From CAVRAZ01 sp963719135 (GTDB lineage: Bacteria; Pseudomonadota; Gammaproteobacteria; DSM-19610): DNA of 64,000 bases. Location: assembly GCA_963719135.1 (NCBI GenBank), contig CAVRAZ010000003.1, positions 186,001-250,000 of the forward strand, written 5' to 3'. Both the position numbers and the translations under genes were made by a program. How positions within the stretch are numbered: position 1 is the stretch's first letter; every line of letters begins with the position of its first letter. This document shows positions 47,500-57,092 of this stretch, one piece after another. A model generated the notes under the pieces. The model saw only the letters and a program-made list of their open reading frames with translations. It was not told where the DNA came from and made no database searches.

Positions 47500-48966
47500 G
47501 TGGATTATCGACCCTATTCGCTGCGGGACTACAACAGTCCGCTCTATCCCCCCCGGCGGCGCGCCGGCCGGCGCACTTTGCACTGGATGCTGGTTGCCAC
47601 CCTACCGCTGACAGGCCTGTTGCTGCTGCCGCTGGCGTCCAATGACGCCAAGGTGCTGCGCAAGCAGGAAACGACCTTGGCGCTTCCGATCCAGGCGGCG
47701 GCTGCGAAACCGGCAACCACGGAAACCGCGACGCAGGTGGCGCCGGCGAATTCCGGAGCAGCCGAGGCCGCTTCCGCACCTGCGCCGCGACCGGCCGGGC
47801 ATTCGGTGGCAACCCTGATTGATGCGCCACCGGTTCAGGCAGCGGCCCCGACTACGGAAGGCGGCCAGTGGAAGACAGTCACCGTCCACCGCGGCGACAG
47901 CCTGGCCAAGATCTTCGACAAACAGAACATCGATGCCGCACAGCTTCATCAGGTGATGCAAAGCGGCGACCTCGCCAAGAAGCTGACCCGCATTCACCCC
48001 GGCCAGTCGATCCAGCTCCTGACCGACGCCGGAGGCTCGCGCCTCACGGGGTTGAAATACGACCTCGACCGGCTGAACCGGCTGGAGATCCGCCCCACCG
48101 ACGGCGGCTTCGAGTCGGAACTGGTGGTCCAGGTGCCGGACGTGCGCAGAATCAGCGTGGCCGCGCAAATCGACAATTCGCTGTTCGAGTCCGCATCCAA
48201 AGCCGGCCTGCCGGACAAGATCACCATGGAACTGGCGGATATTTTCGGTTGGGACATCGATTTCGCACTCAACATCCGCGAGGGCGACAAATTCGCCGTC
48301 CTCTACGAGGAGCAGTATCTGGACGGCGAGATGATCGACTCGGGCCGGATACTGGCGGCCGAATTCGTCAATCAGGGCACCAGCTACAAGGCGGTCCGTT
48401 TCGTGGACGACGCAGGCAATGCAGATTACTACACGCCCGACGGCCGCAGCCTGCGCAAGGCGTTCATCCGCACGCCGGTCGCCTTTACCCGTATCAGCTC
48501 CGGCTTCTCGCTGGGCCGCAAGCATCCGATCCTGAATACCATCCGCGCGCACAAAGGTGTCGACTACGCAGCGCCGATCGGCACCCCGATCAAGGCCACC
48601 GGCAACGGCAAGATCGTCTGGTTGGGCACTAAGGGCGGCTACGGGCGGTGCATCGTGATTCAGCACGGTAGCAAATACAGCACGCTGTACGGCCATATGT
48701 CGCGTTACAAGAGCGGCCTGGCGGACGGCAGCCGGGTACGCCAGGGCGAAGTCATCGGTTATGTCGGCATGTCGGGGCTGGCCACCGGACCGCACCTCCA
48801 CTACGAATTCCGTGTCGACGGCGTGCATCGCAATCCGTTGACCGTGGCGCTGCCGAAAGCCGATCCGCTGCCGGCTCGCTACATGGCGGAGTTCAAGCAG
48901 GTCAGCGAATCCAATCTCGCGTTACTGGAGCTGGCGAAGACCGAAGCGGTCGCCCTCAACCGCTGA
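47500..48966 (+). CDS. M23 family murein DD-endopeptidase (MepM-like)
   Basis: A 488-residue envelope enzyme that cuts peptidoglycan cross-links during growth. The N-terminal cytoplasmic tail and membrane anchor (MLVATLPLTGLLLLPLA) are followed by an alanine-rich linker. A LysM/OapA-like segment comes next (VTVHRGDSLAKIFDKQNIDA). The M23 core carries the zinc ligands in AHKGVDYAAPIGTPI and ATGPHLHYEFRVDG with the catalytic GHMSRYKSGL. The start is GTG 47500 after an AAGGAAAT site. It is divergent from tyrS and 31 bp from anmK, a pairing known in gammaproteobacteria (cell wall recycling). Confidence 0.92.
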   Translation: MDYRPYSLRDYNSPLYPPRRRAGRRTLHWMLVATLPLTGLLLLPLASNDAKVLRKQETTLALPIQAAAAKPATTETATQVAPANSGAAEAASAPAPRPAGHSVATLIDAPPVQAAAPTTEGGQWKTVTVHRGDSLAKIFDKQNIDAAQLHQVMQSGDLAKKLTRIHPGQSIQLLTDAGGSRLTGLKYDLDRLNRLEIRPTDGGFESELVVQVPDVRRISVAAQIDNSLFESASKAGLPDKITMELADIFGWDIDFALNIREGDKFAVLYEEQYLDGEMIDSGRILAAEFVNQGTSYKAVRFVDDAGNADYYTPDGRSLRKAFIRTPVAFTRISSGFSLGRKHPILNTIRAHKGVDYAAPIGTPIKATGNGKIVWLGTKGGYGRCIVIQHGSKYSTLYGHMSRYKSGLADGSRVRQGEVIGYVGMSGLATGPHLHYEFRVDGVHRNPLTVALPKADPLPARYMAEFKQVSESNLALLELAKTEAVALNR

Positions 48967-48997
48967 CGCGCGGCGACACCCGGGTGTCGCGCGACCT

Positions 48998-50113
48998 ATG
49001 TCTGACTACTACATCGGGCTGATGTCCGGCACCAGCGTCGACGCCATCGACGCGGTGCTGGTCGACTTCGCCGGTCACACACCGCGGCTGATTCACAGCC
49101 TCTCGCATCCCTGGCCCGACGACCTGCGCAATGCGCTGCTGTCGATCGCTGTGCGCCCCGACACCGCGCTGGCGACCTACGCGCGTCTTGACGTTGAGGC
49201 CGGACTCGGCTTTGCAGCGGCGGTGACGGAATTGCTTTCCCAGGCCGGCACGCAAGCGGAAGATATCCGCGCCATCGGCAGCCACGGGCAGACCGTGCTG
49301 CACCTGCCGGACACGGCGACGCCGACCAGTCTCCAGATCGGTGATCCGCACCGCATCGCCGCCGGCACGGGAATTCCGGTGGTGGCTGATTTCCGCCGTC
49401 GCGACATGGCGGCCGGCGGCCAGGGCGCGCCGCTGGCACCGCTCTACCATCGGACCTTGTTCGCCAGCAGCCGGGAAAACCGCGCCGTGCTGAATCTCGG
49501 CGGCATCGCGAATCTGACGCTGCTGCCCGCGCGGCAGGGCGAATTGCTGTCGGGCTTCGACACCGGCCCCGGCAACACCCTGATGGATGCGTGGATCGCG
49601 CGGCACCTCGACCGTCCCTTTGACCGCAACGGCGCCTGGGCAAAATCCGGTACGGTCAACGATGCGCTGCTCGCCGCACTGCTGAGCGAACCCTATCTGC
49701 ACCGCAGACCTCCGAAGAGCACCGGGCGCGAGCTGTTCAACACCGAATGGCTCGATGCGCGTTTGAGGAGCCTCGACGCAACGCAGCTTCACCCGGAAGA
49801 CGTTCAGGCAACCTTGCTCGCCCTTACCGTGACCAGCGTCACCGACGCGCTGCATGCATACCTGCCGGACGTGGAACGATTGCTGGTCTGCGGCGGCGGG
49901 GCCTCCAATGAATGCCTGATGACCGCGCTGGCAACAGCGCTGCCCGGCGTAACGCTGGAAAGTACCGAAGCGCACGGCCTGCATCCGGACTGGGTGGAAG
50001 CCACCACCTTTGCGTGGCTTGCGCAACAGGCAATCGAAGGCGTACGGCTCAATACGCCCCCGGTTACCGGCGCCCGCGTGCCGGTAATCCTGGGCGTCAT
50101 CTATCCCGCCTGA
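48998..50113 (+). CDS. anmK: Anhydro-N-acetylmuramic acid kinase
   Basis: A 371-residue ASKHA-fold kinase that opens and phosphorylates 1,6-anhydroMurNAc to MurNAc-6-phosphate for peptidoglycan recycling. The start YYIGLMSGTSVDAIDAVLVD is diagnostic. Also visible are AIGSHGQTVLHLPD, VVADFRRRDMAAGGQGAPLA, LNLGGIANLTLLP and FDTGPGNTLMDAW. The C-terminal nucleotide region is LLVCGGGASNECLMTAL. It shares an operon with the upstream M23 peptidase. Confidence 0.96.
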   Translation: MSDYYIGLMSGTSVDAIDAVLVDFAGHTPRLIHSLSHPWPDDLRNALLSIAVRPDTALATYARLDVEAGLGFAAAVTELLSQAGTQAEDIRAIGSHGQTVLHLPDTATPTSLQIGDPHRIAAGTGIPVVADFRRRDMAAGGQGAPLAPLYHRTLFASSRENRAVLNLGGIANLTLLPARQGELLSGFDTGPGNTLMDAWIARHLDRPFDRNGAWAKSGTVNDALLAALLSEPYLHRRPPKSTGRELFNTEWLDARLRSLDATQLHPEDVQATLLALTVTSVTDALHAYLPDVERLLVCGGGASNECLMTALATALPGVTLESTEAHGLHPDWVEATTFAWLAQQAIEGVRLNTPPVTGARVPVILGVIYPA

Positions 50114-50410
50114 TCGCCCGTCTGTTCCTGGAACGTCGTCCCGGCGGAAACCTGTATCCATTTGTCCCGATATCACGGATGCCGGTCTTCGCCGGCGTGA
50201 CAACAAGATCGGAGGTTGTTTCCTGGCAGTCAGTCAGACTGCCATTGGATTCCGGCCTTCGCCGGATGACGAGCAAGATTCCTCGCGATGACCAGCAAGA
50301 TTCGCCGGAGTGAAAAGAACGATCCAACGCACCGGCCAGCGGGATTCTCCGCAATGACGAGCAAGCTTCGCCGCAACGCGCGCCAGCTTCGCCGGAGTGA
50401 CGCGAATGAT
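50114..50410. repeat. Cluster of degenerate intergenic repeats between anmK and citrate synthase
   Basis: Units of the type GCCAGCTTCGCCGGAGTGAC and GATGACGAGCAAGATTC recur four to five times with variation between 50190 and 50405. The cluster also contains CGGCCTTCGCCGG hairpins. They lie between convergent genes and may act as terminators. No gene is seen. Confidence 0.55.
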
Positions 50411-51565
50411 TCAGCGCCGCTCGATCGGCACGTAGTCACGCACCGATTCACCGGCGTAGACCTGCGTCGGGCGGAAAATGCGGTTGTCGCCCAACTGCTC
50501 GCGCCAATGCGCGAGCCAGCCGGCAGAGCGTGCGACTGCGAAGATCGACGTGAACTGATCCGGCGGGATGCGCATTTCCGTATAGAGAATCCCCGAGTAG
50601 AAATCGACGTTGGGGTAAACGCCTTTCGGCGCCAGCCGCTCCTCGCACGCTGCTTCGAGCGCAAGCGCAGTCTCGAACAGCGGCCCCATGCTGCCGCCGC
50701 GCTTTTCCATCACTTCGCGCATCAACTCCTGCAAAATGGTGGCGCGCGGGTCCTTCACCTTGTACTCGCGGTGCCCCATGCCCCATATCTTGACCTTTTT
50801 CGCAAGTTGCTCGTCGAGCCAGGCGCGTACGTTTTCGGGCCGTCCGATCTGGTGGAGCATCTGCACCACGCGTTGATTGGCGCCGCCGTGCAAGGGACCG
50901 GCCAGCGTACCGATTGCCGCAGCGATGACCAGGTAGGGGCTCGCAAGCGTCGAGCCCGCCACCAAAGCCGCGAACGTCGACGCGTTGATGGTATGCTCGG
51001 CATGCAGTATCAGGCAGGCATCCATGATATGCGCGAGCTGTGGATCCGGGTCTTCGCCGTTGAACATGTAGAGCAGGTTCTCGGCGTAGGTCAGATCGTT
51101 GCGCGGCGGGATCGGGTCGTAGCCGTTGCGCACGTGCTCCCACATGGCCACCAGCGTCGCCATGCGCGCGATGATTTTCACCGACATATCGTGTACGTAA
51201 TTCAGATCTTGGCCGGCAGTCCCGGACAGGCGCTCGTTGCCCGGATAGAACATGCCCAGACTCGCCACCGCCGTCTGCAGCATTTCCATCGGGTGTCCGG
51301 TCGCCGGCAGATACTTCATGATTTCGCGCACGTTGTATTTGACGACGCGGCTCCGCCGCAGCTCTTTATCAAACGTATCCAGCTCGGCCCGTGTAGGCAA
51401 TCGTCCATCCAGCAGCAGTAGCGCCGTTTCCTCAAAGGTACTGTGACGCGCAAGATCGGCGATGCGATAGCCGCGATAGGTGAGGATACCCTTGGTGCCA
51501 TCGAGATCGGAGATGTTGGACTGCGTGGCGGGTACGCCTTCGAGTCCGGGAAGATATTCGCTCAT
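50411..51565 (-). CDS. Citrate synthase (short, dimeric-type)
   Basis: A 384-residue citrate or 2-methylcitrate synthase that condenses acetyl-CoA (or propionyl-CoA) with oxaloacetate. Active-site residues are in AGPLHGGANQRVVQML, WGMGHREYKVKDPRA and YPNVDFYSGILY (His, His, Asp). It is of the short Gram-positive/archaeal type, not the long NADH-regulated gammaproteobacterial GltA. No prp genes are adjacent, so citrate synthase is the more likely role. ATG 51565 has an AGGAG site. Confidence 0.92.
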   Translation of the reverse strand: MSEYLPGLEGVPATQSNISDLDGTKGILTYRGYRIADLARHSTFEETALLLLDGRLPTRAELDTFDKELRRSRVVKYNVREIMKYLPATGHPMEMLQTAVASLGMFYPGNERLSGTAGQDLNYVHDMSVKIIARMATLVAMWEHVRNGYDPIPPRNDLTYAENLLYMFNGEDPDPQLAHIMDACLILHAEHTINASTFAALVAGSTLASPYLVIAAAIGTLAGPLHGGANQRVVQMLHQIGRPENVRAWLDEQLAKKVKIWGMGHREYKVKDPRATILQELMREVMEKRGGSMGPLFETALALEAACEERLAPKGVYPNVDFYSGILYTEMRIPPDQFTSIFAVARSAGWLAHWREQLGDNRIFRPTQVYAGESVRDYVPIERR

Positions 51566-51700
51566 TGCATCGCTCCTGCCCGTCACCTCGTACTGGTGGA
51601 ATCGGCGCCGGCCATGACCGGAACATCCGATAACGTGGGCCCAATCATACGGTCAGGATCGCGGGCTGGCTACACCGCGCTGACAGCAGGAAACCATGAT

Positions 51701-51729
51701 AAAAAAGGGAGCGCAACCGCTCCCTTTTT
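51701..51729 (-). terminator. Terminator after erpA
   Basis: A GGGAGCG/CGCTCCC stem with a CAAC loop is flanked by A and T tracts, so it can work in both directions. It lies 22 bp downstream of the erpA stop. Confidence 0.88.
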
Positions 51730-51750
51730 GTGCGGTGTTTGCGAGTGATT

Positions 51751-52116
51751 TCAGGTCGAGAACGAGGAACCGCAGCCGCAGGTGGTCGTCGCGTTCGGAT
51801 TGCGGATGACGAAGCGCGCACCCTCGAGGTCGTCCTTGAAATCGATCTCCGCACCGACCAGGTACTGGAAACTCATGGGATCGACCAGCAGCGTCACGCC
51901 ATCGGTCTCGATCTCGGTGTCGCCATCGTTGACCGATTCATCGAACGTGAACCCGTACTGGAATCCCGAGCAGCCGCCGCCCGTGATAAACACGCGCAGC
52001 TTCAGATCCGGGTTGTTCTCCTCCGCGATCAGGGTTTTCACCTTGATGGCCGCCGAGGAAGTAAAGATCAACGGCGCCTCGGCTTCGCTCATGTTCTGTA
52101 CAGCAGTATCGGTCAT
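51751..52116 (-). CDS. erpA: Iron-sulfur cluster insertion protein ErpA
   Basis: A 121-residue A-type carrier that delivers Fe-S clusters, for example to IspG and IspH. The three ligand cysteines are in ITGGGCSGFQYGFTF and the C-terminal TTCGCGSSFST. ATG 52116 (MTDTAVQNMSEAE) is preferred over 52131. A terminator follows. A second A-type protein is encoded at 58385. Confidence 0.94.
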   Translation of the reverse strand: MTDTAVQNMSEAEAPLIFTSSAAIKVKTLIAEENNPDLKLRVFITGGGCSGFQYGFTFDESVNDGDTEIETDGVTLLVDPMSFQYLVGAEIDFKDDLEGARFVIRNPNATTTCGCGSSFST

Positions 52117-52200
52117 CGCAATGCGCTCCAACGAAAAGAATGTCTCGCTGACAATGCGGACATTATGTATTTTCTGACTAATCCAGTCAAGTATTACGGC

Positions 52201-52911
52201 TCAGGAATACGGCCAGGCGAACTCTTTCTGGATCGAAGGCGGTTGATTTTTCCCATTGGTAATCAACTTTATACGAACCTTTTGCGGCTTGAAGTCGAGC
52301 GGCAGCCCGAATTCGCCCTGGAAATGCTGGAAGTAGCGAAAATTGAATTCCAGCGGCTTGTCGCCGTTGTCGCCCAGATTGTTCAGCAGCATGACCGCGC
52401 TGTCGCCATTTTCCACGCCGGTGACTTCCATCTGGATCACCCCCTCGGCCAGCTTCGCATTGCGCTTGACCTGAGTGATCGTCATGTCGAAACGGTATCG
52501 GCCGGCATGGTGCGCCTCGGTAAATTCCAGGTGCTGAACGCGCAACCCCGGCTCGGCATCGCCGGGCGAAACGATGCCGCGGTAGAGTTCGAGTTCCTTG
52601 CGCAGATCCAGGACCTGGCTTTGCGCTTCCGCCAGATCGTTCCGCACGCCGATCGCAGCCTCGCGGTCGATCTGACTGGAACGCTCGAGCACGGCGTTCT
52701 GTTCCTCCATCTCGCGGCGTTCCGCCCTGGTCGTCGCAAGCTGAGCGCGCAAGTCGCGCTGCTGTTTTCTGAGCTTGACGACTTCGTGACTTGCATTGCG
52801 CATGCCGTAATCGAACACCAGCACGCTGTAGGCCGCAAAGGACAGCACGAAAATAAACAGCTTCCAGGGCCAGAGGCCGCGCGGTTTCCGTAGGGGTTGT
52901 TGGCTGGTCAT
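52201..52911 (-). CDS. DUF6776 family coiled-coil membrane protein
   Basis: A 236-residue inner-membrane protein: one transmembrane helix (LFIFVLSFAAYSVLVFDYGM), a coiled coil of about 70 residues (VVKLRKQQRDLRAQLATTRA on to DLRKELELYRGIVSP), and a C-terminal beta-rich domain (YRFDMTITQVKRNAKLAEGV, FNFRYFQHFQGEFGLPLDFK). The family is typical of gammaproteobacteria, between argC and erpA, and has no known function. Confidence 0.82.
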   Translation of the reverse strand: MTSQQPLRKPRGLWPWKLFIFVLSFAAYSVLVFDYGMRNASHEVVKLRKQQRDLRAQLATTRAERREMEEQNAVLERSSQIDREAAIGVRNDLAEAQSQVLDLRKELELYRGIVSPGDAEPGLRVQHLEFTEAHHAGRYRFDMTITQVKRNAKLAEGVIQMEVTGVENGDSAVMLLNNLGDNGDKPLEFNFRYFQHFQGEFGLPLDFKPQKVRIKLITNGKNQPPSIQKEFAWPYS

Positions 52912-52935
52912 CGCGGGTCCGGTTCGACAGCCAGG

Positions 52936-53967
52936 CTACGGCAGCAGCGCGACACTTTGCAGTCCCGCATCCTCGGGCAGACCGAACATGATGTTCATAT
53001 TCTGCACCGCCTGACCGGCTGCTCCCTTGACCAGATTGTCGATCACCGACAACACCACCACGCGGTCGCGCTCGCCGGGGCGATGCACCGCGATTCTGCA
53101 CATATTGTCGCCGCGTACGCTGCGCGTGTCAGGGTGCGAACCGGGCGGCAACACGTCGACAAAGCGCTCGGCGGCGTAATGCGCCTCGAACAGGCCCTGC
53201 AGATCGGCGGTATTGTCAAGAATCTGCGCGTACAACGTCGCATGAATACCGCGAATCATCGGCGTCAGATGCGGCACGAACGTGAGTCCGACTTCTCTGC
53301 CGGTCGCCGCCTCGAGGCCCTGGCAGATTTCCGGCCAGTGCCGGTGCCCCGGCACCGCATAGGCTTTCAGGCTGTCGGCCGCTTCGGCGAACAGCACGCC
53401 GACATTCGCCTTGCGACCGGCGCCGCTGACGCCCGACTTGCAATCGGCGATCAGCGTGGCCGTATCGACCACACCGGCGCGCAGCAGTGGCAACAGGCCG
53501 AGTTGGACCGCTGTCGGGTAACAACCCGGATTGGCGACCAGCCGCGCCCGGGCGATGGCGTCGCGATTGATCTCCGGCAGGCCATAGACCGCCTCGTCCA
53601 GCAGTTCGGGGCTGGCGTGCGCCACGCCGTACCAGCGCTCCCAGACCGCCGGATCCCGCAGCCGGAAATCCGCCGCCAGATCGATGAGTTTGAGCCCGGC
53701 GTCGAGCAGTTCCCGCGCCATGCCCATCGCAACGCCGTTGGGCGTGGCGAAAAACACCAGATCGCACTGGCGGAACGCGGCGGGCGAAGGCTCGATGAAG
53801 ACCGTCTCGAGGCGTCCGCGCAGGTTGGGGAACAACTCCGACACGGGCTTTCCGGCCTCGGCCCGCGACGTTATGGCGCCCACCGCGACCTGCGGGTGCT
53901 GGACCAGCAACCGCAGTAATTCAACGCCGGTATACCCGGTACCGCCGACCACCCCCACCCGGATCAT
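52936..53967 (-). CDS. argC: N-acetyl-gamma-glutamyl-phosphate reductase
   Basis: A 343-residue NADPH enzyme of arginine synthesis that reduces N-acetylglutamyl phosphate to the semialdehyde. The start MIRVGVVGGTGYTGVELLRL has the nucleotide motif. The catalytic cysteine is in VANPGCYPTAVQLGLLP, and PGHRHWPEICQGLE and HLTPMIRGIHATLYA carry further active-site histidines. ATG 53967 is chosen over 53982. Confidence 0.96.
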   Translation of the reverse strand: MIRVGVVGGTGYTGVELLRLLVQHPQVAVGAITSRAEAGKPVSELFPNLRGRLETVFIEPSPAAFRQCDLVFFATPNGVAMGMARELLDAGLKLIDLAADFRLRDPAVWERWYGVAHASPELLDEAVYGLPEINRDAIARARLVANPGCYPTAVQLGLLPLLRAGVVDTATLIADCKSGVSGAGRKANVGVLFAEAADSLKAYAVPGHRHWPEICQGLEAATGREVGLTFVPHLTPMIRGIHATLYAQILDNTADLQGLFEAHYAAERFVDVLPPGSHPDTRSVRGDNMCRIAVHRPGERDRVVVLSVIDNLVKGAAGQAVQNMNIMFGLPEDAGLQSVALLP

Positions 53968-54137
53968 AGATTCTTCCGCCACCGTGCCGCTGGACTGAAG
54001 CGGTTATTGTGCGGATTCGGGCGCGGGCTGTCCATGCGCCCGGCACGCGGTTTGCACATCATCGTTCAACAAAATAGTATGGGACGCTCGCCGACTCTCC
54101 GTCCCGGCCAGCCGAACCCGATTACCCGACAACCCGC

Positions 54138-55526
54138 ATGCTCAGCCGCTTACTCAGATCAGGACAACAACTGCTGGCGCCGGACGCCTGGAAAGTCCGC
54201 CTGATTTTCTGGAGCGGCGCGATCGTCGTCGGGCTGGTCGCCAGCGGCTTCGCGCTGGCAACGGAGCACATCAACCGCTGGTTTCACGCCCTGCTGGTCT
54301 GGTCGCAATACGCGCCGTTCGTCGTGGCTCCTGCGGGTCTGATGCTGGTGAGCTGGCTTACCAACCGCTGGTTTGCCGGCGCCCAGGGCAGCGGCATACC
54401 GCAGTCGATCGCGGCGTTGCAGATGACTGAACACAGTGCGCGCACCCGCCTGCTGTCGGCGCGAATCGCCATCGGAAAGATCGTGCTGACGCTGATCGGG
54501 TTGCTGAGCGGCGCCTCGATCGGCCGGGAAGGCCCGACCGTGCATATCGGCGCCTCCCTGATGTTCGCGCTGGGGCGCGTCGGCAAATTTCCCCATCACT
54601 ACATGGACAAGGGCCTCATCCTCGCCGGTGGCGCGGCGGGCATCGCGGCGGCGTTCAATACGCCGCTGGCGGGTATTCTCTTCGCCATCGAGGAAATGGG
54701 TCGTTCGTTCGAACAGCGCACCTCGGGCGTACTGCTCACTGCGGTCTTCCTGGCCGGTATCACGGCGGTGGCCATCCAGGGCAACTACACTTATTTCGGT
54801 TTCACGTCGGTGAATCTCCCGCTGTCGGAAATCATGCTGCCGATCTTCGTGTGCGGCATCGGCGGCGGCCTGCTCGGAGGTCTGTTCAGCACGGCGCTGA
54901 TCCAGGGATCGCGGCGCATCGGCCCGCTCGCGAAGCGATATCCGTACCGCGTCGCTGCGGCCTGCGGACTTGGCCTCGCGACCACCGGCTTTCTGTCCGG
55001 CAGCCTTGCCTACGGCACCGGCTATACCGAGGCCAGCGTCATCCTCACGAACACCGGCGCCCTGCCGGACACCTTTGCGCCGATGAAGGCCATCGCCACG
55101 CTGTTTTCCTACCTGAGCGGCATCCCGGGCGGAATTTTCGCGCCGTCGCTCGCCACCGGCGCCGGCGTCGGCGCCACGCTGTCCAGCCTGATGCCCTCGA
55201 TCCCCACGGAGGCGGTGGTCATACTGGGCATGCTCGGCTATTTCACCGGCGTAGTGCAGACACCGATCACGGCGTTCGTGATCGTGATGGAGATGACGGA
55301 CAACCACGGGCTGCTGCTGCCGCTGATGGCGACCTCTTTTATCGCCTACGTGAGTTCGCGGCTGGTCTGCCCGACACCGATCTATCACACGCTGGCCGAT
55401 CAATTCCTGCCCGCCAGGCCGGCGAAGCCCGCCGTCGAACCGGCGACGCAGGCGAACGATGGTGCGCCCTCCGCCGACCCCGAGATCGCGCAGCCGGCCG
55501 CGGAATCGCCCGCTTCCAAGCCTTAG
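54138..55526 (+). CDS. ClC-family chloride channel or H+/Cl- exchanger
   Basis: A 462-residue ClC protein with about ten membrane helices. Selectivity-filter motifs are GAQGSGIPQSIAAL (with the anion-coordinating serine), GASIGREGPTVHIGAS (gating glutamate) and IPGGIFAPSLATGAGVG. The exchanger-type internal glutamate can be sought near EEMGRSFEQRTSG. A proline/alanine-rich cytoplasmic tail ends the protein; no CBS domains are present. Its stop overlaps the next start by 1 bp. Confidence 0.93.
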   Translation: MLSRLLRSGQQLLAPDAWKVRLIFWSGAIVVGLVASGFALATEHINRWFHALLVWSQYAPFVVAPAGLMLVSWLTNRWFAGAQGSGIPQSIAALQMTEHSARTRLLSARIAIGKIVLTLIGLLSGASIGREGPTVHIGASLMFALGRVGKFPHHYMDKGLILAGGAAGIAAAFNTPLAGILFAIEEMGRSFEQRTSGVLLTAVFLAGITAVAIQGNYTYFGFTSVNLPLSEIMLPIFVCGIGGGLLGGLFSTALIQGSRRIGPLAKRYPYRVAAACGLGLATTGFLSGSLAYGTGYTEASVILTNTGALPDTFAPMKAIATLFSYLSGIPGGIFAPSLATGAGVGATLSSLMPSIPTEAVVILGMLGYFTGVVQTPITAFVIVMEMTDNHGLLLPLMATSFIAYVSSRLVCPTPIYHTLADQFLPARPAKPAVEPATQANDGAPSADPEIAQPAAESPASKP

Positions 55527-56080
55527 TGCGTATCCGCGCTCGCCTCGCCGTCGTTGCCGTCCTCGCGCTCGTTGCCGGCATCGTCGCGTTCGCGTTCAAC
55601 GCGGGCGCCGTCAGCGAAGCACCGGCGATCAAGATCACGTGCATCGGCGGCGAGAAAGCCGATCTCGGCCAGTTGCGCGGCAGGCCGGTGCTAGTGACCT
55701 TCTGGTCCACCGATTGTCCCGGCTGCCTGCGGGAAATGCCATCGCTGACCCGGCTGTACGAGGATTACTCGGCGCAAGGGCTGGAGATCATCGGCGTCGC
55801 CGCGCCCTGGAGCCGGCCCGACCAGGTGCTCGCGACGGTTCGCGCCAAGGGCCTGCCCTATCGCATCGGCCTCGATCTCGACGGATCGGTGACCCGTGCG
55901 TTCGGCGACGTGAGCTGGACGCCGACATCGTTTCTGGTCGATCCCGCGGGCCGCATCCGGTATCAAAAGGTCGGTGACATGGACATCGAGAAAGTACGCA
56001 GGCTGGTCGCATCAATGCTGGCACGGCCGGCCGCCCGACAAACCGCGCTGAACAAGGGTGATCAACATGCTCTGGATTAA
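55526..56080 (+). CDS. TlpA-like thioredoxin-fold protein
   Basis: A 184-residue membrane-anchored thiol-disulphide protein. It has an N-terminal helix (LAVVAVLALVAGIVAFAF), then the redox motif in LVTFWSTDCPGCLREMPSLT (CPGC), and the cis-proline in DVSWTPTSFLVDPAGRIRYQ. Such proteins reduce apocytochrome or periplasmic partners. The GTG start overlaps the ClC stop (TAGTG), and the hemJ start lies within its last codons, so three genes are tightly packed. Confidence 0.88.
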   Translation: MRIRARLAVVAVLALVAGIVAFAFNAGAVSEAPAIKITCIGGEKADLGQLRGRPVLVTFWSTDCPGCLREMPSLTRLYEDYSAQGLEIIGVAAPWSRPDQVLATVRAKGLPYRIGLDLDGSVTRAFGDVSWTPTSFLVDPAGRIRYQKVGDMDIEKVRRLVASMLARPAARQTALNKGDQHALD

Positions 56081-56483
56081 GGCGCTGCACGTGATCTTCA
56101 TGGTGACCTGGTTCGCGGGCCTCTTTTATCTGCCGCGCCTGTTCGTCTATCACGCAGACTGCGGAGACCAGGCGGGCCATGAACGATTCCTGGTCATGGA
56201 ACGGAAACTGTTTGCGATCATGACCATCGGCGGCGTGTTCACGGCGCTGTTCGGTCTCGTTCTGCTGTTCATGTGGCACTGGCCGCTGCGGGAAAACTGG
56301 CTCATGTTGAAATTGCTGCTGGTCGCGGCACTGATCGTCTATCACTTCTATTGTGGAAAACTCGTGCGTGATTTCCGCCAGGGGGAAAACCGCCACGGTG
56401 GCGTTTTTTACCGCTGGTTCAACGAGTTTCCCGCGATCGTCCTGATCGTCGTGGTGCTGCTCGCGGTTGTCAGGCCTTTCTGA
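56067..56483 (+). CDS. hemJ: Protoporphyrinogen IX oxidase HemJ
   Basis: A four-helix membrane protein of 138 residues. The start MLWIKALHVIFMVTWFAGLF and YLPRLFVYHADCGDQAGHER is diagnostic for HemJ, the oxygen-independent-type oxidase of haem synthesis in many proteobacteria. The conserved histidine (LHVIFMVTW) and a lysine (LKLLLVAALIVYHFYCGKLV) are present. It overlaps the end of the TlpA-like gene by 14 bp. Confidence 0.92.
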   Translation: MLWIKALHVIFMVTWFAGLFYLPRLFVYHADCGDQAGHERFLVMERKLFAIMTIGGVFTALFGLVLLFMWHWPLRENWLMLKLLLVAALIVYHFYCGKLVRDFRQGENRHGGVFYRWFNEFPAIVLIVVVLLAVVRPF

Positions 56484-56667
56484 GGTGTGCTAAATTGGCA
56501 ATCCTGAATTTGTCAGGACCGTTTCTCAAACCCATCCGGAAACATCTGGTTAAAGGCAACACGGCATTCCGGCGAAGGCCGGACTCCATTCGGATCGAGA
56601 CACTGGGTGTCGGTTCCGCAGCCGCGACGACGTAATCAGAGCTTCCCTGAATCAAATCGGTAATCAC

Positions 56668-56952
56668 ATGGCCAGGACCGTTCAATGCATCGTTCTCAAA
56701 CGCGAAGCCGAAGGTTTCGACTCGCCGCCGCACCCGGGCGATATCGGCCTGCGCATCTACGAGCAGGTTTCGCGGGAAGGCTGGAACCAGTGGCTGGAAC
56801 GCCTGACCATGATCGTCAACGAGAACGGCCTGAGCACCGCCGATCCCGAGAGCATCGAACTGATCGAGCAGCACATGGTGGGGTTCTTTTTCGGCGAGGG
56901 CGCGATGGGACAGGTCCCTGAGGGATTCCAGCCGCCCGGCGGCAAGAAATAA
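56668..56952 (+). CDS. yggX: Oxidative damage protection / Fe(2+)-trafficking protein
   Basis: A 94-residue YggX homologue, implicated in protecting Fe-S clusters. The start ARTVQCIVLKREAEGFDSPP, then IYEQVSREGWNQWLERLTMI and HMVGFFFGEG near the end match the family closely. The conserved cysteine is C7. It stands alone between hemJ and the ATP-grasp gene, next to other genes of iron and haem economy. Confidence 0.95.
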   Translation: MARTVQCIVLKREAEGFDSPPHPGDIGLRIYEQVSREGWNQWLERLTMIVNENGLSTADPESIELIEQHMVGFFFGEGAMGQVPEGFQPPGGKK

Positions 56953-57092
56953 CCTGGCGCCGGGCGGCGTGATGCTTCCAAGGCGGCGGAGAACGGAAAT
57001 CCGGATCCAGCCGCTTGCGTCGCACAGTGCCGACCATGCTCCTCATGCGATCGAAAACAAGTTCTCTGTTTCCCGTGCGAAGCGCGGAGTAG

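Noticed and set aside
50411..51565. 2-methylcitrate synthase (prpC) rather than citrate synthase
   Set aside because: No prpB or prpD/acnD neighbours are present, so the general citrate synthase call is kept, though the short type does not exclude it.
54159..55403. A 414-residue minus-strand frame
   Set aside because: It is opposite the ClC channel gene, with all selectivity-filter motifs on the plus strand.
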